64,000 bases of DNA from Burkholderia sp. HI2500 (GCF_002223055.1 NZ_NKFL01000006.1:434001-498000), one strand, 5' to 3'. Positions 51,100 through 59,451 are shown, counted from the first letter of the stretch. A program made the numbers and translations. Notes: generated by a model not told the origin, from the letters alone.

Positions 51100-52613
51100 C
51101 AGCGCAGCACGTGTTTCCAGTCGTCGTCGAAACGGCGCACGAGCGGCTGGTCGTTGAGTTCGTTCGGCGACATCGGCAGCGCCGGCATGTCGGCCGGGAA
51201 GTGGAACATCTCGGCGGCCGTCTGCGCGTCGAGCCAGCGCGTGGGCACCGCGTAGTGCGTCGGCACCGTGAAGTCGCGGCGCTTGCCGGCGATCACGAAA
51301 CCCCAGTCGCCGAACGACGGCACGTAGCAGTGGTACGGCCACGTGTTGAGGCCGGCTTCGTGCAGCGTCGCGATGATGGTCCAGTACGCGTGCGGCGCGA
51401 AATACGGCGAGGTCGACTGGATCACCGCGTAGCCGTTCTCCGACAGGTGGCGTGCAAGCAGCCGGAACACCGGCACGGAATACAGCCGGCCGAGCCCGAA
51501 GTTGGTCGGGTCGGGAAAGTCGACGACGATCGCGTCGTACACGTCGGCGTTCGATTCGAGCCAGCGCACCGCGTCGTCGTTGATCACGTGCACGCGCGGG
51601 TCCTTCAGCGCGCCCTGGTTCAGCTTGACGAGCGGGGCGGACGTGGAGAACAGCTTCGTCATCGCGGGATCGAGATCGACGAGCGTGATCTGTTCGAGGT
51701 TGCGGTGCTTCAGCAGCTCGCGCACCGCGAGGCCGTCGCCGCCGCCGAGCACGAGCACGCGCTTCGCCCACGGCAGCGCCTCGATCGTCGGGTGGATCAG
51801 CGCCTCGTGATAGCGATGCTCGTCGCGCGACGAGAACTGCAGGTTGCCGTTCAGGTACAGCCGCATGTCGTCATGCCACTGCGTGAGCACGATGCGCTGG
51901 TACGGCGTCGTTTCCGAATAGATCGTCTCGTCGCCGTACACGCCGTGTTCGGCCCAGTGCGTGATGCGGTCAGACAGCGCGAAACCGGCGACGAGCAGCC
52001 CGATCACGAGCGACGCGCGCATCAGCTTGCCGCGTACGTTGCGGATCTCGTCGCGGAACAGGTGCGTCGTCCACAGCGCGACGAACGCATTCAGGAGCCC
52101 GAACAGGAAGCTGGTGCGCAGCAGGCCGAGACGCGGCGCGAGTACCAGCGGGAAGATCAGCGACACGGCGAGCGAGCCGAGATAGTCGAAGGTGAGCACT
52201 TCGCTGACGGTATGGCGGAACGCCTGGCGCCGCTGCTGGAACGCGCGCATCACGAGCGGGATCTCCATCCCGATCAGCAGGCCGAGCGCCAGCACGAGTG
52301 CATAGAGCGCCGCGCGGAACGGCGCGGCGAGCCACGCGAACACCGCGAACAGCAGCGCGGCCGACACGCCGCCGAGCAGGCCGACGAGCAGCTCGATGTC
52401 GACGAAGCGGTCGAGTACGTCGTCGTCCTCGACGAACTTCGCGAGCCACGAGCCGATCCCCATCGCAAACAGGTAGCTGCCGATCACCGACGAGAACTGC
52501 AGGATCGAATCGCCGAGCAGGTAGCTGGACAGCGCGCTGCTGATCAGTTCGTAGCCGAGCCCGCACGATGCGAGCACGAGAATCGACAGGACGAGCGCGC
52601 GCCTATGCAGCAT
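51099..52613 (-). CDS. Membrane-embedded spermidine synthase-like aminopropyltransferase
   Basis: This 504-residue protein has an N-terminal block of about six or seven membrane helices (residues 1-210). A C-terminal spermidine-synthase domain follows, with the putrescine/AdoMet-site pieces YQRIVLTQW, LYLNGNLQFSSRDEHRYHEALIHP, RVLVLGGGDGLAVRELLKH (GGGDG), VDLDP and the catalytic DFPDPTNFGLGRLYS. The synthase part transfers an aminopropyl group from decarboxylated AdoMet to an amine. Its membrane fusion suggests a substrate at the inner membrane. The gene is divergent from the DUF350/SPFH/speD operon with 121 bases between starts. A dedicated partner of the SpeD encoded there is likely. Confidence 0.85.
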   Translation of the reverse strand: MLHRRALVLSILVLASCGLGYELISSALSSYLLGDSILQFSSVIGSYLFAMGIGSWLAKFVEDDDVLDRFVDIELLVGLLGGVSAALLFAVFAWLAAPFRAALYALVLALGLLIGMEIPLVMRAFQQRRQAFRHTVSEVLTFDYLGSLAVSLIFPLVLAPRLGLLRTSFLFGLLNAFVALWTTHLFRDEIRNVRGKLMRASLVIGLLVAGFALSDRITHWAEHGVYGDETIYSETTPYQRIVLTQWHDDMRLYLNGNLQFSSRDEHRYHEALIHPTIEALPWAKRVLVLGGGDGLAVRELLKHRNLEQITLVDLDPAMTKLFSTSAPLVKLNQGALKDPRVHVINDDAVRWLESNADVYDAIVVDFPDPTNFGLGRLYSVPVFRLLARHLSENGYAVIQSTSPYFAPHAYWTIIATLHEAGLNTWPYHCYVPSFGDWGFVIAGKRRDFTVPTHYAVPTRWLDAQTAAEMFHFPADMPALPMSPNELNDQPLVRRFDDDWKHVLR

Positions 52614-52734
52614 CGGGTGTCCGTTGTGCGGCGGTCGGCAATGTGGATATACTGGCGCGGAATTTTGTCCGCTGGCCCTGCGCGGGCCGGCCGGCGACGG
52701 GGCGGCGAACCGAGCACAAAATCCGAGGGAAAGA
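52614..52734. promoter_or_regulatory. Divergent promoter gap of the polyamine/SPFH cluster
   Basis: This 121-base gap separates the two divergent operons of the cluster. It includes an AT-richer piece around 52640-52670 that could carry both promoters. I see no definite -10/-35 pair or palindrome. Confidence 0.35.
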
Positions 52735-53121
52735 ATGAATAGTGCCTATCTCTATGCGGTTCATTTACTGTCGGCGTTCGTGCTGCTTCTGGTGTTCGCG
52801 GCAGTGTACCTGAAGGTCACCCCGTTCGACGAACTGGCGCTGATCCGCGACGGCAACGCCGCCGCGACGCTGTCGTTCGGCGGCGCGCTGATCGGCTTCT
52901 GCCTGACGCTCGCGTCCAGCATCGCGCACAATTCCACGCTCGGCGAAGTCGTGATCTGGGCTGTCGGCGCGATGGCCGTGCAACTGATCACCTATGCGGT
53001 GCTGACGCGCCTGATGCCCGGCATGAATCATGCGATCGAGGATCGCAACGTCGCGATGGGCGGCCTGATGGGCACCGCGTCGCTCGTCGTCGGCATCATC
53101 AATGCCGCCTGCCTGACCTGA
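52735..53121 (+). CDS. DUF350 (YjfL-like) membrane protein
   Basis: This 128-residue protein has four membrane helices arranged as two DUF350 repeats: LSAFVLLLVFAAVYLKVTPFDE then ..GGALIGFCLTLASSI, and GEVVIWAVGAMAVQLITYAVL then GGLMGTASLVVGIINAACL. Family members such as E. coli YjfL occur in operons with PspA-like proteins, DUF4178 proteins and polyamine ligases. GAGGGA lies before the ATG at 52735. It opens the six-gene rightward operon of the cluster. Confidence 0.87.
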   Translation: MNSAYLYAVHLLSAFVLLLVFAAVYLKVTPFDELALIRDGNAAATLSFGGALIGFCLTLASSIAHNSTLGEVVIWAVGAMAVQLITYAVLTRLMPGMNHAIEDRNVAMGGLMGTASLVVGIINAACLT

Positions 53122-53148
53122 CGCGCCACGCGTTTCGAGGAGACCGAC

Positions 53149-54207
53149 ATGAGTCTGGGTTCATTCATCCGCAAGCAGTTCATCGACGTCCTGCAATGGA
53201 CGGAAGACACCGACGGCGTGCTGGCCTGGCGCTATCCGATGGAAGACCAGGAAATCCAGTACGGCGGCAAGCTGACCGTGCGCGAGACGCAGGTCGCGAT
53301 CTTCGTGAACGAAGGCAAGGTCGCCGACGTGTTCCAGCCGGGGCTGTACACGCTCGAAACGAACACGCTCCCGGTGCTCACGTACCTGAAGAACTGGGAC
53401 AAACTCTTTCAGTCTCCTTTCAAATCGGACGTCTATTTCTTCAGCACGCGGCTGCAGCTCGGCCGGCGCTGGGGCACCGCGCAGCCGGTGACGATCCGCG
53501 ATCGCGAATTCGGCTTCGTGCAGGTGCGCGCGTTCGGCATCTACTCGTACCGGATCGTCGATGCGGGCGCGTTCCATCGCGAAGTCAGCGGCACGCGCGC
53601 GCAGTACACGGTCGACGATCTCGAACAGCAACTGCGCAACCTGGTCGTCACCGCGATGAGCACGACGTTCGGCTCGGCCGACGTGCCGTTCGTCGACATG
53701 GCCGCGAACCAGTCGCTGTTGTCGCAGCGCGTCGCCGAGGCGCTGGTGCCGGTGTTCACGCGCTACGGCCTCGCGCTCGACGCGTTCGCGGTTGAAAGCG
53801 TGTCGCTGCCGGCCGAACTGCAGAAGGCGCTCGACCTGCGGATCGGCGCGGGGATGGCCGGCGATCTCGCGCGCGCCACGCAATACCAGACCGCGCAGGC
53901 GATTCCGCTCGCCGCGCAGAACCCGGGCGGCATCGCCGGGATCGGCGCGGGGCTTGCCGCGGGGGCGGCGATCGGGCAGGCGATGGCCGGCCAGATGGCG
54001 GGTGCCGCGCAACCGGCGCCGGCCGCCCCGCCTGCGCCCGCGCCTGCCGCGGCGCCGGTGGCCGCCGCACCGACTGCCGCGCCGGCGGAAGGCACCGATT
54101 ACGTGCAGCGGCTCGAACAGTTGAAGGCGCTGTTCGACAAGGGCCTCGTGACCGAAGACGAATATTCGCGCGCGAAGGCCGAGATCCTCGCGAAGCTCAC
54201 CCGGTAA
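53149..54207 (+). CDS. SPFH-domain protein with C-terminal SHOCT domain
   Basis: This 352-residue cytosolic/membrane-associated protein has an SPFH (band 7)-like domain at about 20-240 (virion-core/YdjI type). Pieces include ITVRETQVAIFVNEGKVADVFQPGLYTLETNTLPVLTYLKNW and a long helix region ending near QKALDLRIGAGMAGDLARATQYQTAQ. An Ala/Pro/Gly-rich linker follows (about 250-310), then a SHOCT domain (YVQRLEQLKALFDKGLVTEDEYSRAKAEILAKL). SPFH proteins form membrane-attached oligomeric scaffolds. GAGGAGA precedes the ATG. It follows DUF350 by 27 bases and precedes DUF4178 by 9. Confidence 0.87.
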   Translation: MSLGSFIRKQFIDVLQWTEDTDGVLAWRYPMEDQEIQYGGKLTVRETQVAIFVNEGKVADVFQPGLYTLETNTLPVLTYLKNWDKLFQSPFKSDVYFFSTRLQLGRRWGTAQPVTIRDREFGFVQVRAFGIYSYRIVDAGAFHREVSGTRAQYTVDDLEQQLRNLVVTAMSTTFGSADVPFVDMAANQSLLSQRVAEALVPVFTRYGLALDAFAVESVSLPAELQKALDLRIGAGMAGDLARATQYQTAQAIPLAAQNPGGIAGIGAGLAAGAAIGQAMAGQMAGAAQPAPAAPPAPAPAAAPVAAAPTAAPAEGTDYVQRLEQLKALFDKGLVTEDEYSRAKAEILAKLTR

Positions 54208-54216
54208 GCGTCGCGC

Positions 54217-55734
54217 ATGTTCAGTACCTCGTGCCCCCAGTGCGGCGCGCCGGTCGAGTTTCGCTCGGCGGCGGCGGTGATGGCCGTCTGCGCGTTCTGT
54301 CGCAGCACGCTGCTCAAGCGCGGCACCGACGTCGAACGCATCGGCGAACTGGCGACGGTGCTCGACGATGCGTCGCCGATCCAGATCGGCACGGCCGGTC
54401 GCTACGGCAAGCGTACGTTCACCGTGCTCGGGCGCATCCAGATGACCTACGACGCCGGCGCGTGGAGCGAGTGGTACGTCGTGTTCGACGACGGCACGTT
54501 CGGCTGGCTGTCGGATGCGTCGGGCCAGTATGCGATCACGGTGCGCGAGCCCGACGATGCGTCCGGCGGCGCATGGCCTGCGTTCGGCACGCTGGAACCG
54601 GGCATGCGGATCGACCATCGCGGCCGCGCGTTTCTCGTGTCGGACGTGCGCACCGCGCGCTGCACGGGCGGCGACGGCGAACTGCCGTTCCGCGTCGATG
54701 CCGGATGGGAGGCGCGCGTCGTCGACCTGCGCACCGGCAACGCGTTCGCGACCTACGACTATTCCGACGCCGATGCGAACGGCGGGAGCCCGGCCGTCTA
54801 TACGGGCGAAGCCCTCGAATTCGACGCGCTCGCCTTCACCGGGCTGCGCGATACCGACCACGATACGCGCGAGAAGCGCGGCGCGGAGATGGTGCCGTTC
54901 GCGTGCCCGAGCTGCGGCGCGCCGCTGTCGTATGCGCCGAACGTGGCCGACTACGTGGTGTGCGGCAGTTGCCATGCGGGCGTGCAGTGCACGGCCGAGC
55001 AGCAGACCGTGTTCGCGGCGCAGCGCAAGCTCGAAGCGGTGAAGGGGGCGCTGGAGCTCGGCGCGATCGGCACGTTCGACGGCGTGAAGTACACGGTCAT
55101 CGGGATGATGCGTTGCCGCGTGCCGGGCGACGAAGAGACGTGGGACGAATACCTGCTGCTGAATCCGACGCGCGGGTTCCTGTGGCTCGTGCAGAGCGAA
55201 GGGCGCTGGGAGCGCGTGCAGGTGCTCGACCAGTGGCCGACGATCGGCAGCGATGCCGACGTGACCGACGGCGACAAGACCTACCGCCTGCGCGAGGAAT
55301 ACGACTCGGAGGTCGTCTACGTGGTCGGTGCGTTCAACTGGCGCGTGCAGGTCGGCGATCGTACGTCGATCATCGACTACGGCTGGCAGAAGGACAAGCT
55401 GACGCGCGAGCGCAGCGACGCGGAGATCGTCTGGTCGCGCGCGCGGCCGCTGTCGGCCAGCACGCTTGCCGAACGCTTCGGCACGCCGGCGCTCGCGACG
55501 GCCGCGGCTGCGGCTGCAACCGGCGCCACCGTGACGACGGGCCTGTTCGGCCGGAAGGGCCCGCACAGTTTCGCGCCGCTGCCGCTCGTGTTCAGCGCGC
55601 TGCTCGTGATCCTGAACATGGGCTCGCTGTTCTCGTTCAGCGGCCGTTCCGTCTACCTGCTGATCGGCCTGCTGGTACTGTGGCTGCCCGAATGGCTGTG
55701 GAAGCGCTTTGCATCGGACGGGGGCAACGCGTGA
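54217..55734 (+). CDS. Twin zinc-ribbon DUF4178 membrane protein
   Basis: This 505-residue protein has two tandem units. Each consists of a zinc ribbon (Cys6/Cys9/Cys25/Cys28, and Cys230/Cys233/Cys249/Cys252, both CPxCGAP...CxxC) followed by a DUF4178 beta-domain of the type found with SPFH and polyamine genes. The C-terminus has two membrane helices (about 450-500). The internal duplication suggests it bridges two identical ligands at the inner membrane. The stop overlaps the start of the lipoprotein gene (GTGA), so translation is coupled. No enzymatic motif is visible. Confidence 0.82.
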   Translation: MFSTSCPQCGAPVEFRSAAAVMAVCAFCRSTLLKRGTDVERIGELATVLDDASPIQIGTAGRYGKRTFTVLGRIQMTYDAGAWSEWYVVFDDGTFGWLSDASGQYAITVREPDDASGGAWPAFGTLEPGMRIDHRGRAFLVSDVRTARCTGGDGELPFRVDAGWEARVVDLRTGNAFATYDYSDADANGGSPAVYTGEALEFDALAFTGLRDTDHDTREKRGAEMVPFACPSCGAPLSYAPNVADYVVCGSCHAGVQCTAEQQTVFAAQRKLEAVKGALELGAIGTFDGVKYTVIGMMRCRVPGDEETWDEYLLLNPTRGFLWLVQSEGRWERVQVLDQWPTIGSDADVTDGDKTYRLREEYDSEVVYVVGAFNWRVQVGDRTSIIDYGWQKDKLTRERSDAEIVWSRARPLSASTLAERFGTPALATAAAAAATGATVTTGLFGRKGPHSFAPLPLVFSALLVILNMGSLFSFSGRSVYLLIGLLVLWLPEWLWKRFASDGGNA

Positions 55735-55880
55735 TCCGGTACATCCTCTACGGTATCTACGGCCTGATCGTCGTCACGCTGTTCAGCTGCGCATCGATCG
55801 GCGGCAGCGGCTCGGGCGGCAGCGGCTGGGGCAGTTCATCGGCGCGCAGCGGGTACTCGTCGTACGGGTCGCACAAATGA
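55731..55880 (+). CDS. Tiny lipoprotein (49 aa) in the polyamine/SPFH operon
   Basis: The GTG at 55731 overlaps the DUF4178 stop (GTGA). The protein is MIRYILYGIYGLIVVTLFSC followed by a Gly/Ser-rich chain ending SSYGSHK. The N-terminal helix ends in a lipobox-like LFSC with Cys20, so lipidation and outer- or inner-membrane anchoring are likely. Its stop overlaps the speD start (ATGA). This gene is short enough to be missed by automatic annotation; the coupled overlaps on both sides are the main support. Confidence 0.72.
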   Translation: MIRYILYGIYGLIVVTLFSCASIGGSGSGGSGWGSSSARSGYSSYGSHK

Positions 55881-56260
55881 CCGCGCGCGACGGGATCACG
55901 CCACCGCGCGCGACGTTCGGCTCGCATGTGCTGGCCGACCTGGCCGGCATCGACGTGGCGCTGCTGCGTGACGCCGCCCGGCTCGAGTCGATTCTCACCG
56001 AAGCGGCGCAGCAGGCCGGCGCGCGTGTGATCGGCGCGCATTTCCATCATTTCGGCGGCGAACATGGCGTGACGGGCGTCGTGCTGCTCGCCGAATCGCA
56101 CATCACGATCCACACGTGGCCCGAGCATCGCTTCGCGGCCGTCGACGCGTTCATGTGCGGCGCGGCGCGTGCGGCCGATGCGGTCGATGCGATCGCCGCG
56201 GCGCTCGGCACGCAGGCGCAAGTCCGGCAGCAGGTTGCGCGCGGCGGCGCGCCGACGTGA
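55877..56260 (+). CDS. speD: S-adenosylmethionine decarboxylase proenzyme (prokaryotic SpeD)
   Basis: This 127-residue class 1b AdoMet decarboxylase has the self-cleavage site Glu73-Ser74-His75 in LLAESHITIHTWPE, which yields the pyruvoyl group. His79 and the catalytic Cys94 region (DAFMCG) are also present. It makes decarboxylated AdoMet, the aminopropyl donor for spermidine synthase. The ATG overlaps the lipoprotein stop. Inclusion in an operon with SPFH, DUF350 and DUF4178 genes rather than with a housekeeping speE is unusual and suggests a dedicated donor supply for the membrane synthase in the divergent operon. Confidence 0.92.
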   Translation: MTARDGITPPRATFGSHVLADLAGIDVALLRDAARLESILTEAAQQAGARVIGAHFHHFGGEHGVTGVVLLAESHITIHTWPEHRFAAVDAFMCGAARAADAVDAIAAALGTQAQVRQQVARGGAPT

Positions 56261-56682
56261 GCGGGCGATTCACTTCCTTTGCCGATAGGCGCAACAGAAT
56301 CCGGTGTGCCGCGTTGCTCGGCTGGGCGCTGCTTGCCGCCAACGCGGCCGACGCTGCCGCCGATGTACCGCCGAAGCCGCCGGGGCCGGTCGTGATGGTG
56401 CACTTCGATTACTACGAGAAGGACAAGGCGCGCCTTCATGCGCTGGAGCAACGGCTGGATCGTGCGGTGAAACAGGCCGGGGCCGGCGAGTTGGGCGAGA
56501 CCGAATTGCATCGCGATGGCAACGACGGCTATCTATACTTTTACGGTGCAAGCGCCGACCGCCTGTACGCGATCGCGCGCCCGATACTGAAATCGTCAGG
56601 ATGGCTGACGGGTACGGAGGTCACGTTGCGCCGCGAGGCGGGGGCGGAAACGTTCCCGTTGCGCGGGGACGGCGCACGTTAG
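56257..56682 (+). CDS. Secreted hypothetical protein at the end of the cluster
   Basis: The GTG at 56257 overlaps the speD stop (GTGA). The 141-residue product has a signal peptide ending near ANAADAAA (about residue 33). The mature domain, with VVMVHFDYYEKDKARLHALEQRLDRAVKQAG and DGYLYFYGASADRLYAIARPIL, resembles a small alpha/beta fold. I do not recognise the family. The coupled start makes membership in the operon clear, so a periplasmic part of the system is likely. Confidence 0.75.
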   Translation: MSGRFTSFADRRNRIRCAALLGWALLAANAADAAADVPPKPPGPVVMVHFDYYEKDKARLHALEQRLDRAVKQAGAGELGETELHRDGNDGYLYFYGASADRLYAIARPILKSSGWLTGTEVTLRREAGAETFPLRGDGAR

Positions 56683-56849
56683 CGCGGATGCGGGTCGAAC
56701 GGCGCGGCTGGAGGAGCGGCCGTTGCGGATCGCGCCATGCAGTGCGTTTTTACGCTTGCGGGTGTCGGCGACAGGCTGCCGAGGCTTCGTTGCGATGACG
56801 CATCGCACGTCGATTCATGCCCGGGCGATTGCACGTCACGACGTTCCCG

Positions 56850-57638
56850 CTAACGCTCGAACCGGAACGACGACACGCTGTGCATCGTCGCGTCGTCGGT
56901 GCCGACGATACCCTGGGTATTCGCGACGGCCGCGCGCTTGCCGTTGCTCAGCACGGCCCAGTAGCATTCGCCGCCGGCCGCGTGGAAGCCGGTTTCCGGA
57001 TCGCTGATGCCGCACGTGATCGTCGCGCGCATGCCGCGCCAGCCGGCGCCGGAGAAGCGTTCGACCGCTTGCGGCGTGCCGCGACCATACGTCGACATCC
57101 ATTTGCCGTCGTCCTGCCGCTCGAAGCCGGCTTCCTTTTCCGCAACGGGTTCGAGCGCGCCATCGACGATCTCGAACGCAATGAAATAGCTGCTGTTCGT
57201 CATGTTGCGGCCGACGATCGCGACGCACCGGTCGCCGCCGATTTCCGGGCACGGCTTCTTGATCTGGCGGTTCCCGAGGTACTCGAACGAGATGCCGAGC
57301 ACCGGGTCGCGATAGGTTTTCCAGCCCGCGTGCTTCACCTGCTTCAGCGCTGCCGTACGGTCGCGGTAAGCGGTGGCGATGCAGGCTGCATCGGCGCACG
57401 CATCGCGTTGCGCGAGCCATGCGCGTTGCGATCGGATGACGGCCTGCTGGTCGGCTGCGATGTCGATCGCGCCGTAGTAGGCGCTTGCCAATGTGCTGTC
57501 GGCCGACACGAGCGCCTTGTCGCTGCAGATCAGGCGCTCGGTGCGCGTCTTTGCGCGCGTGCAGTCGATGCTGTCGGCGTGGGCCGATAGCGAGAGGCCG
57601 ATGGCGGCCAGCGTGAGACCCAGGCGAATACCAAACAC
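56850..57638 (-). CDS. Secreted LprI/DUF1311-type protein with C-terminal extension
   Basis: This 262-residue protein has a signal peptide (cleavage near residue 22). An N-terminal DUF1311/LprI-like domain follows (CTRAKTRTERLICSDKALVSADSTLASAYYGAI..QRAWLAQRDAC), then a second beta-rich domain rich in cysteines and aromatics (KKPCPEIGGDRCVAIVGRNM, ATITCGISDPETGFHAAGGECYW). The start codon is GTG with GAGGAG about eight bases upstream. Cell-envelope or lysozyme-inhibitor roles are possible. It is the second LprI-like gene in the window. Confidence 0.78.
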   Translation of the reverse strand: MFGIRLGLTLAAIGLSLSAHADSIDCTRAKTRTERLICSDKALVSADSTLASAYYGAIDIAADQQAVIRSQRAWLAQRDACADAACIATAYRDRTAALKQVKHAGWKTYRDPVLGISFEYLGNRQIKKPCPEIGGDRCVAIVGRNMTNSSYFIAFEIVDGALEPVAEKEAGFERQDDGKWMSTYGRGTPQAVERFSGAGWRGMRATITCGISDPETGFHAAGGECYWAVLSNGKRAAVANTQGIVGTDDATMHSVSSFRFER

Positions 57639-57759
57639 GGATCGCTCCTCATCGGGTTGGAATGGCGGCTGTCACGCCGCCGTCACGTGATGCAGCGGCG
57701 CACGTGGTTCGTTAAGCCTCGAACCCCTGCGCCGTGCAGCGAGATACGGCGAGGTGAAA

Positions 57760-58647
57760 TCAGCGATTGATCTGATCCGCCGAGATCAGCTCGGCCACCA
57801 GCACCTGCGCGGGCCCTTGCAGGTAATACTCTTGCTCGAGCGGCTCACGCAGCTTCATGAACGTTTCCGCGCCGATCTGCATCGTTTCGCCTGCGTGCAT
57901 GCGCGCGCCGCTTTCCAGCAGGTAGTGCATCACGTTGTTGAAGATGCCCGAATAGCGTTCGCCTTCATGATGGCCTTCCGCGAGCGCGGCGAAATCGGGC
58001 AGGCCGAACACGTCGGCGCCATAGGTGCGCATCCACACGCCGTTGACGCCTTCGACTTCGTATTTCACGAAGCCGCAGAAGAACAGGTTCAGCGGGATGT
58101 CCCGCAGCACTTCGAGGCTTTCCGCGCCGAGTTCCTTCGCATTGAAGACGCCGGCCGGCAGCGACGTGTGCGCGTGCTCGTTCAGCACCGCGAGGCCGTT
58201 TTGTTCGGCGAGCGCGCCGGCGACGGCCGCCAGCGCGACATACTGGTCGAGCGGATTGGCTTCGTGCCCGGCGTAGTAGAGGATCACGTGGCTGCGGCTC
58301 GCGCGCACTTGCTGCTTCAGGTCCTGCCCGTAGTGGGCCGGCGCGACACACGCTTCCAGGGCCTCGGACGGATAGGGTGCGTCGAAGCCGACGAGCCGGA
58401 CGACGTGGTTGCCCCAGCCGGCGAGCCCGAATACCTGCGCGAGCGTCGGCTCGGTCTCGACGCGCGCCTGCTTCATGCTCGGGTGGTACGCGCGCAGCGC
58501 GGCCGTCAGCGCGGCGATATCGACCTGCAGCGGGCCGTCGAAGACGACCGTCACGCTCAGCGGGTTCTCGACGTCGGGTGCCGCGACCAGCGCGACGGGG
58601 TTGTCGGGTTCTTCCTTGCGGCCAAAGAATCGGGATATCAGGCTCAT
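57760..58647 (-). CDS. DUF4261-domain protein (295 aa)
   Basis: The protein starts MSLISRFFGRKEE. It has a DUF4261-like architecture: VTVVFDGPLQVDIAALTAALRAYHP at the front, HVILYYAGHEANPLDQYVALAAVAGALAEQNGLAVLN in the middle and PLNLFFCGFVKYEVEGVNGVWMRTYGADVFGLPDFAAL later. The family's function is unknown. No transmembrane helices or signal are seen. The start at 58647 lacks a clear ribosome binding site; longer in-frame starts read arginine-rich non-protein sequence. Confidence 0.78.
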   Translation of the reverse strand: MSLISRFFGRKEEPDNPVALVAAPDVENPLSVTVVFDGPLQVDIAALTAALRAYHPSMKQARVETEPTLAQVFGLAGWGNHVVRLVGFDAPYPSEALEACVAPAHYGQDLKQQVRASRSHVILYYAGHEANPLDQYVALAAVAGALAEQNGLAVLNEHAHTSLPAGVFNAKELGAESLEVLRDIPLNLFFCGFVKYEVEGVNGVWMRTYGADVFGLPDFAALAEGHHEGERYSGIFNNVMHYLLESGARMHAGETMQIGAETFMKLREPLEQEYYLQGPAQVLVAELISADQINR

Positions 58648-58862
58648 TGGAGTAGGTTCGTGTCGAAGCCGTTGCAGGGAGCGGTGCCCCGTTCTCTCGG
58701 TCGGGGCGCGCCGTCGGGGTGACGGCCGCCCGTAGTTTCCCCGGGTTCGGCGAATCTGGCAAATGCGCGGTGCATGCCGGAGCGGCGCGGCAATGGCGCG
58801 TTCGGACGCATTAGATGGGAAGTGGCGCGGACGAGCCGGGCCGTACGGCCCGAGCTCGCCGG

Positions 58863-59315
58863 TCAGTGCGGCAGCGCTTCGGCTTCGGCCCAGCGCTTGA
58901 ACGAATCGAGACGCCGGCGCGTCTGCACGAGGTAGAACGCGCCGATCAGCGGTTCGAGCAGCCAGCGTAGCCAGGCCGGCTGGGCGCGGAAGTGGTACGT
59001 GAATTTCACGTCGGTCGTGCCGGGCGTGTGCTCGGTGAAGTTCCAGCTGCCGCTGAAGCGCTCGAGCACTTTCGGCCCGTCGACCATTTCGACGGCGGCG
59101 ACCTGCGGCGGACGGTACGAGATGTAGCGCGATACCATCGTTGCGCCCGACTGGCTGCGGCAGAACGCATCGACGCCGACGTCGGCCGTCATGCCGTCGA
59201 GCAGGTAGGCGTCGGTGAGGAAGCTGTCCCACACGAGCCGACGCGCGTAATCCTGCGACCACGTGAAGAGGCGTCTGCGATCGACGCCGACGGTGCGGCT
59301 GACTGAGATCCTCAT
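58863..59315 (-). CDS. SRPBCC (START-like) family protein
   Basis: This 150-residue protein opens ISVSRTVGVDRRRLFTWSQDYARRLVWDSFL and has the typical polyketide-cyclase-like helix-grip pattern through VLERFSGSWNFTEHTPGTTDVKFTYHFRAQ. Such domains bind hydrophobic ligands in a large cavity. The C-terminal helix is amphipathic. The ATG at 59315 is the best start, although no Shine-Dalgarno is clear. It is divergent from the NAD salvage operon. Confidence 0.8.
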   Translation of the reverse strand: MRISVSRTVGVDRRRLFTWSQDYARRLVWDSFLTDAYLLDGMTADVGVDAFCRSQSGATMVSRYISYRPPQVAAVEMVDGPKVLERFSGSWNFTEHTPGTTDVKFTYHFRAQPAWLRWLLEPLIGAFYLVQTRRRLDSFKRWAEAEALPH

Positions 59316-59422
59316 GATGGCGGGCGCCCTGGCGCGGATTAGGATGAAATCGAGTGTAACCCGCCAATAACGCGCGTTTCGTCAGACTTCGTCAAGTCGA
59401 GGAGGGGCTCGAACGGGCTCGA

Positions 59423-59451
59423 TTGACGCACCTCGGGATTTCCCCTAGGAT
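59423..59451 (+). promoter_or_regulatory. sigma-70 promoter of the NAD salvage operon
   Basis: TTGACG (59423-59428) and TAGGAT (59446-59451) are separated by 17 bases, about 50 bases before the start of the Nudix-NMNAT gene. This is one of the better promoter matches in the window. Confidence 0.55.
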
